Source: WQTU01 sp031548835 (lineage in GTDB: Bacteria; Spirochaetota; Spirochaetia; CADAEX01). From it: DNA of 10,158 nucleotides. The stretch covers positions 1 to 10,158 of the forward strand of contig JAVBQS010000095.1 of assembly GCA_031548835.1 (NCBI GenBank), given 5' to 3'. Below, piece by piece: positions 7,128 to 10,158 of the stretch. The notes under the pieces were generated by a model. That model saw nothing but the letters and a program-made list of their open reading frames with translations. It was not told the origin of the DNA and did not search any database. Made by a program: the position numbers and the translations under genes. Position 1 is the stretch's first letter; every line of letters starts with the position of its first letter.

Positions 7128-8693
7128 ATGAAGTTAAGCCAGAAAATTAACCTTGCAGTAAGCCTTCTTTCAACACTTATTGTTTTATGTGTAGGAATTA
7201 CCTTTTTTACTTTCTGGATATCATCTCTTAAGTGGCAGCTTGGGCAGGAAGCTCTTGATATTTCTATTGCAATAAGCCACAACAATATTATAAGCGAATA
7301 TCTTGTAAAAGAAAACGGATATATAAAAATCCAAAATTATATTGAAAATCTAAGACTTAAAACAAGAATAAAATATATTCATATTATAAATAAAGATGGA
7401 ATTATATTTTCACATCCCATAAGCTCGCTTATAGGCAATAAATATAATAATGAAAGAGCATTAAAAGTTCTTGAGACTGAGGAATCTTATATACAAAACA
7501 GCGGCTTTTTTGCATATTCAACAGAAGCATGTTCAGTTGTTTACCATGAGGGAAAAGTTGCAGGAATTATAGTTGTCGGACTTCTCAATGGAAGAGTATA
7601 CCAGGATGCAAAAAATAATATTTTGAAATTTATTATGCTGATTTTCACAATAGTTATTGGAGGAAATCTTATTGCCTATTTTCTGTCGAAAAATATAAAG
7701 AAAACAATATTTGGGCTTGAACCTGTGGAAATTGCTTCAATGCTTGGCCAAAAAGAGATGATACTTGAAAATCTTAAAGAAGGTATTGTCTCTTTTGACA
7801 GTAAAGGAGAAATTGATTTAATTAATAAATCTGCAGAAAAACTGCTTAATATGGAAATAAAAACTGAAGATTTAAAAAATACAGAATATTCAGATTTTTT
7901 CAAAGAAGGGTTTTTAAAAGTTGCAGAAACAGGCTATTCAGCAGGGCCTTATGAATTCAGGACATCTGCGGGATTTATGCTGCTGGTTACTTTTTATCAA
8001 AAAAAAGATAGTAATGAAAAATTTCCTGGAGTTATTGCCAGTATAGAAGATTTTACTCTTGCAAAAAGAAAAGCAGAGGAACTTACAGGAATAAAACAGC
8101 TTAATTTTTCTTTAAGAGCGCAAAATCATGAATTTATAAATAAGCTTCATACAATTTCAGGATTGATACAAATGCAGGAATATGATGAAGCTGTAAAATA
8201 TATAGCAATAACATCTGCGGCAAGAGGCGAAGTTTTATATATTCTTGGGCATAAAGTAAGAGAACTGTCACTTGCAGGCCTTTTGCTTGCAAAATATAAT
8301 AAAGCATCGGAAGCAAGGATTCTGGTAACTATAGATGAAAATTCAAATATATCTAAGCATTTATCATCTATTTCATCTGATGATCTTTGCACAATAGTCG
8401 GCAATCTTTTGGAAAATTCTATCGATGAACTTACAGGAAGAAATGATGGAGAGATTTTTTTTAGCATCTATGAAAATGCAGATTGTTTAAATATTTTAAT
8501 TGAAGATAACGGCAGGGGAATCCCTGATTATATAAAAGAATCTATTTTTGAAAAAGGAATAAGTTCAAAAGGCCCTGACAGGGGTTATGGTTTATATATT
8601 ATCAAAAGTATAATTGATAAACTTGGCGGTGCTATAGATGTTGATTGTAAAAATGGCTGTGCTTTTAATATTTTTATTCCAAACAAAATATAG
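7128..8693 (+). CDS. Sensor histidine kinase, DcuS/CitA family
   Basis: This 521-residue membrane kinase has the DcuS/CitA layout. TM1 lies at about 10-32, an extracytoplasmic PAS-like sensor at about 35-162 and TM2 at about 165-186. A cytoplasmic PAS domain follows (about 210-310), then a Spo0B-like dimerisation helix with the phosphorylated His334 in QNHEFINKLHTISGLIQM. The ATPase domain has the N box NLLENSIDE (Asn430), the G1 box EDNGRGIPD (Asp460) and the G2 box GYGLY (486-490). All catalytic motifs are intact. The sensor keeps the GIxxSHP turn (His96), but the arginine three residues before that histidine in DcuS/CitA is Ile93. The second binding arginine aligns with Glu133, so the ligand may be unusual. 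The start ATG has only a weak Shine-Dalgarno (AAAG). A possible -10 (TAATAA, 7110-7115) lies just after the terminator. Its likely partner is the response regulator 183 nt downstream. Confidence 0.92.
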   Translation: MKLSQKINLAVSLLSTLIVLCVGITFFTFWISSLKWQLGQEALDISIAISHNNIISEYLVKENGYIKIQNYIENLRLKTRIKYIHIINKDGIIFSHPISSLIGNKYNNERALKVLETEESYIQNSGFFAYSTEACSVVYHEGKVAGIIVVGLLNGRVYQDAKNNILKFIMLIFTIVIGGNLIAYFLSKNIKKTIFGLEPVEIASMLGQKEMILENLKEGIVSFDSKGEIDLINKSAEKLLNMEIKTEDLKNTEYSDFFKEGFLKVAETGYSAGPYEFRTSAGFMLLVTFYQKKDSNEKFPGVIASIEDFTLAKRKAEELTGIKQLNFSLRAQNHEFINKLHTISGLIQMQEYDEAVKYIAITSAARGEVLYILGHKVRELSLAGLLLAKYNKASEARILVTIDENSNISKHLSSISSDDLCTIVGNLLENSIDELTGRNDGEIFFSIYENADCLNILIEDNGRGIPDYIKESIFEKGISSKGPDRGYGLYIIKSIIDKLGGAIDVDCKNGCAFNIFIPNKI

Positions 8694-8876
8694 ATTAGCT
8701 GCCGGTAAATATTTACCGGAGCATAAATCTTTCTGCTCACATATTTTCTTATATTTTAATACTGCAGGGACTGCGCAAATTTATGCTGGTTCTATAAGTT
8801 TTACCTACTATGCAATTGATTTATTCCTGCCGGTGCATGCTGCTCTATCCAATACTGCTGCCAGGAGGTTTATTAA
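8694..8876 (+). promoter_or_regulatory. Structured gap between kinase and regulator genes, possible leader or operator
   Basis: The 183-nt spacer is rich in symmetry. CCGGTAAATATTTACCGG (8702-8719) is a perfect 18-bp palindrome starting 8 nt after the kinase stop. AGCATAAAT (8720-8728), directly adjoining it, is exactly complementary to ATTTATGCT (8779-8787). TTCCTG (8824-8829) can pair with CAGGAG (8862-8867) and so hide the Shine-Dalgarno of the regulator. The palindrome has no T tract and is not a good terminator; an operator, attenuator or translational switch is possible. An 80-codon frame (8638-8880) also runs through it, but I see no ribosome binding site or family for it. Confidence 0.4.
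8863..8868 (+). promoter_or_regulatory. Ribosome binding site of the response regulator
   Basis: AGGAGG lies 8 nt before the ATG at 8877 and is the strongest Shine-Dalgarno in the window. It partly overlaps the CAGGAG segment that can pair with TTCCTG at 8824-8829, so its accessibility may be controlled. Confidence 0.75.
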
Positions 8877-9572
8877 ATGAAAATATTGATTGTTGATGAT
8901 GATCCAATGGTAAGTATGATTAACGAAAAATTTGCACGTAAAGTAGATGATAGTTTTTTTGTTAAAACTGCATTGTCGTTACCTGAAGCTGAAAACTGTT
9001 TTTTAAAAGATAATTATGATCTTGTCCTTCTTGATATTTATTTCCCTAACGGAACAGGAATTGATTTCTTAAAATGGATCAGGGATAGAGGTTCAAAAAC
9101 AGAGGTAATATTGATAACTGCAGACACATCTTCAGCAACAGTGGAAAAAGGGCTTTCGCTTGGCATTGCAGATTATATAATCAAGCCGTTTACATTTGAA
9201 CGGTTTAGCGAAGCGCTGCTTGCAGTAAAAAAAAGAATAAAGCTTTTTAAATCAAACACTCTAATTAATCAGGAAAAACTTGACCAGCTTATGGCTGAAA
9301 GATATGTTGCTGATTTCCCAATTTCTTTTGAAAATAATACAGAAAAAGAACTTAAAAAAGGTTTAAGTTTCTATACATATAAATCAATAATAAATGCTAT
9401 TGAAAAAGAAACAGATTCATTTACATCAGATATGCTTGCTGAAAAAACAGGCCTTGCCAGGGTTACTGTAAGAAGATATCTTGAATATATGGTAAAAGAA
9501 GGATTGCTTGATGTAGAGTTATCATATGGAAAAATAGGCAGGCCCCAGCATTATTATGGGAAAAAGAAGTGA
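8877..9572 (+). CDS. Response regulator, DcuR/CitB family
   Basis: This 231-residue cytoplasmic transcription factor is the presumed partner of the upstream kinase. The receiver domain (about 1-120) has the acidic cluster Asp7-Asp8-Asp9, the phosphorylated Asp53 in LVLLDIYFP, Thr81 (LITAD) and Lys103 (IIKPF), so all switch residues are present. A linker of about 40 residues leads to a C-terminal helix-turn-helix (about 165-225: TSDMLAEKTGLARVTVRRYL, then GRPQHYY), the arrangement typical of DcuR/CitB/DpiA regulators. The family normally activates genes for uptake and use of di- and tricarboxylates, including fumarate respiration. Its stop TGA overlaps the GTG start of the following flavoprotein, so the two are translationally coupled. 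Targets are inferred to be the flanking reductases. Confidence 0.93.
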   Translation: MKILIVDDDPMVSMINEKFARKVDDSFFVKTALSLPEAENCFLKDNYDLVLLDIYFPNGTGIDFLKWIRDRGSKTEVILITADTSSATVEKGLSLGIADYIIKPFTFERFSEALLAVKKRIKLFKSNTLINQEKLDQLMAERYVADFPISFENNTEKELKKGLSFYTYKSIINAIEKETDSFTSDMLAEKTGLARVTVRRYLEYMVKEGLLDVELSYGKIGRPQHYYGKKK

Positions 9573-10158
9573 AAATTTTTATAATAATTTCCATGGCAAT
9601 AATACTTTTTATCACATCTCTATTTTTAATACAAAATAAATCTGAGTCTGCAGATGTTGTTGTAATAGGAGCAGGAGCTGCAGGAATGTCTGCAGCTATT
9701 GAAGCTTATGATAATGGATATAAAGTTATTCTTATAGAAAAAATGCCTTTTGCAGGAGGCAATACAGTAAAAGCAAGCAGCGGGCTGAATGCTGCAGAAA
9801 CTGCTATGCAAAAAAAACTGGGTATAAAAGAAGATAAAAACAGTTATTTTCAGGATACTCTTAGGTCAGGCCATTATCTGAATAATGAAAAACTTGTTCA
9901 GATTCTTGTTGAAAACAGCAGTGAAACTATTGACTGGCTGGTAAATATGGGTGCAAGCCTTAATGATGTCGGCCTGCTTGCAGGCCATTCTGTTGCAAGA
10001 ACTCACCGCTTGGAAGGAGGAGCTCCTGTCGGAACACACATAGTAACTGTGCTTGAAAATCAGGTAAGAAAGCGGAATATTGATTTAAGGCTTGAAAATA
10101 AAGCTATAAATCTTATTTATACAAAAGAAATTAAAGGCGTTGTTGTAAGAAATGAAAC
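9569..10158 (+). CDS. Second flavoprotein reductase, fumarate reductase-like, N-terminal part (cut by window end)
   Basis: The frame is open from GTG 9569 to the window end (196 codons plus 2 nt). GTG overlaps the regulator's TGA, giving a GTGA junction, and GGGA at 9558-9561 can serve as Shine-Dalgarno. ATG 9593 is a less likely alternative. A hydrophobic N-terminus (IFIIISMAIILFITSLFLI) without a lipobox cysteine predicts a signal anchor or cleaved signal peptide, so the enzyme should face outwards. The FAD domain starts almost at once (ADVVVIGAGAAGMSAA, then EKMPFAGGNT and SSGLNAAET), leaving no room for an N-terminal FMN_bind domain. By eye roughly half of about 165 aligned residues match the reductase starting at 5266, so the two are paralogues. 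The catalytic histidines and arginines lie beyond the window, so substrate cannot be judged. An FMN domain could still be at the C-terminus. Confidence 0.88.
   Translation, partial: MKIFIIISMAIILFITSLFLIQNKSESADVVVIGAGAAGMSAAIEAYDNGYKVILIEKMPFAGGNTVKASSGLNAAETAMQKKLGIKEDKNSYFQDTLRSGHYLNNEKLVQILVENSSETIDWLVNMGASLNDVGLLAGHSVARTHRLEGGAPVGTHIVTVLENQVRKRNIDLRLENKAINLIYTKEIKGVVVRNE

Noticed and set aside
8638..8880. 80-codon + strand frame overlapping the end of the kinase gene and the start of the regulator
   Set aside because: It has no ribosome binding site, its first part lies inside the kinase gene, its codon use differs from neighbours and it resembles no family I know. Kept only as part of the gap finding.
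1..10158. tRNA, rRNA, CRISPR array, insertion sequence or prophage
   Set aside because: No cloverleaf, rRNA core, regularly spaced repeats, transposase motif or phage gene was seen on either strand.

Overview
The window is AT-rich bacterial DNA with every convincing gene on the + strand. It most likely comes from a spirochaete. The first (partial) gene looks like a spirochaete-type coiled-coil protein with a small C-terminal helix-turn-helix-like tail, followed by a grpE-dnaK-dnaJ chaperone cluster. I cannot name a species from the sequence alone.

Region 1 (1-959) is the 3' part of a long coiled-coil gene. Region 2 (about 991-5000) is a chaperone operon. A good extended -10 promoter lies just after the coiled-coil gene and is followed by grpE (GTG start preferred), dnaK, dnaJ (TTG start) and a stem-loop that may end the operon. 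No hrcA gene or CIRCE operator is visible. Region 3 (4903-5265) is non-coding; it carries that stem-loop, short repeats and an extended -10 promoter for the next gene.

Region 4 (5266-10158) looks like an anaerobic respiration module. It starts with a lipoprotein flavoprotein reductase (FMN_bind plus FAD_binding_2 domains) that keeps all the fumarate-reductase active-site residues of Shewanella flavocytochrome c3. Two strong hairpins follow. Then come a DcuS/CitA-type membrane sensor kinase, a structured 183-nt gap, a DcuR/CitB-type response regulator, and a second, paralogous flavoprotein cut off by the window end. The second flavoprotein starts at a GTG that overlaps the regulator's stop codon. 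The simplest reading is that the two-component system senses an external electron acceptor and controls one or both reductases. The sensor's extracytoplasmic domain lacks the two arginines that bind carboxylates in DcuS/CitA, so its ligand may not be a standard C4-dicarboxylate or citrate.
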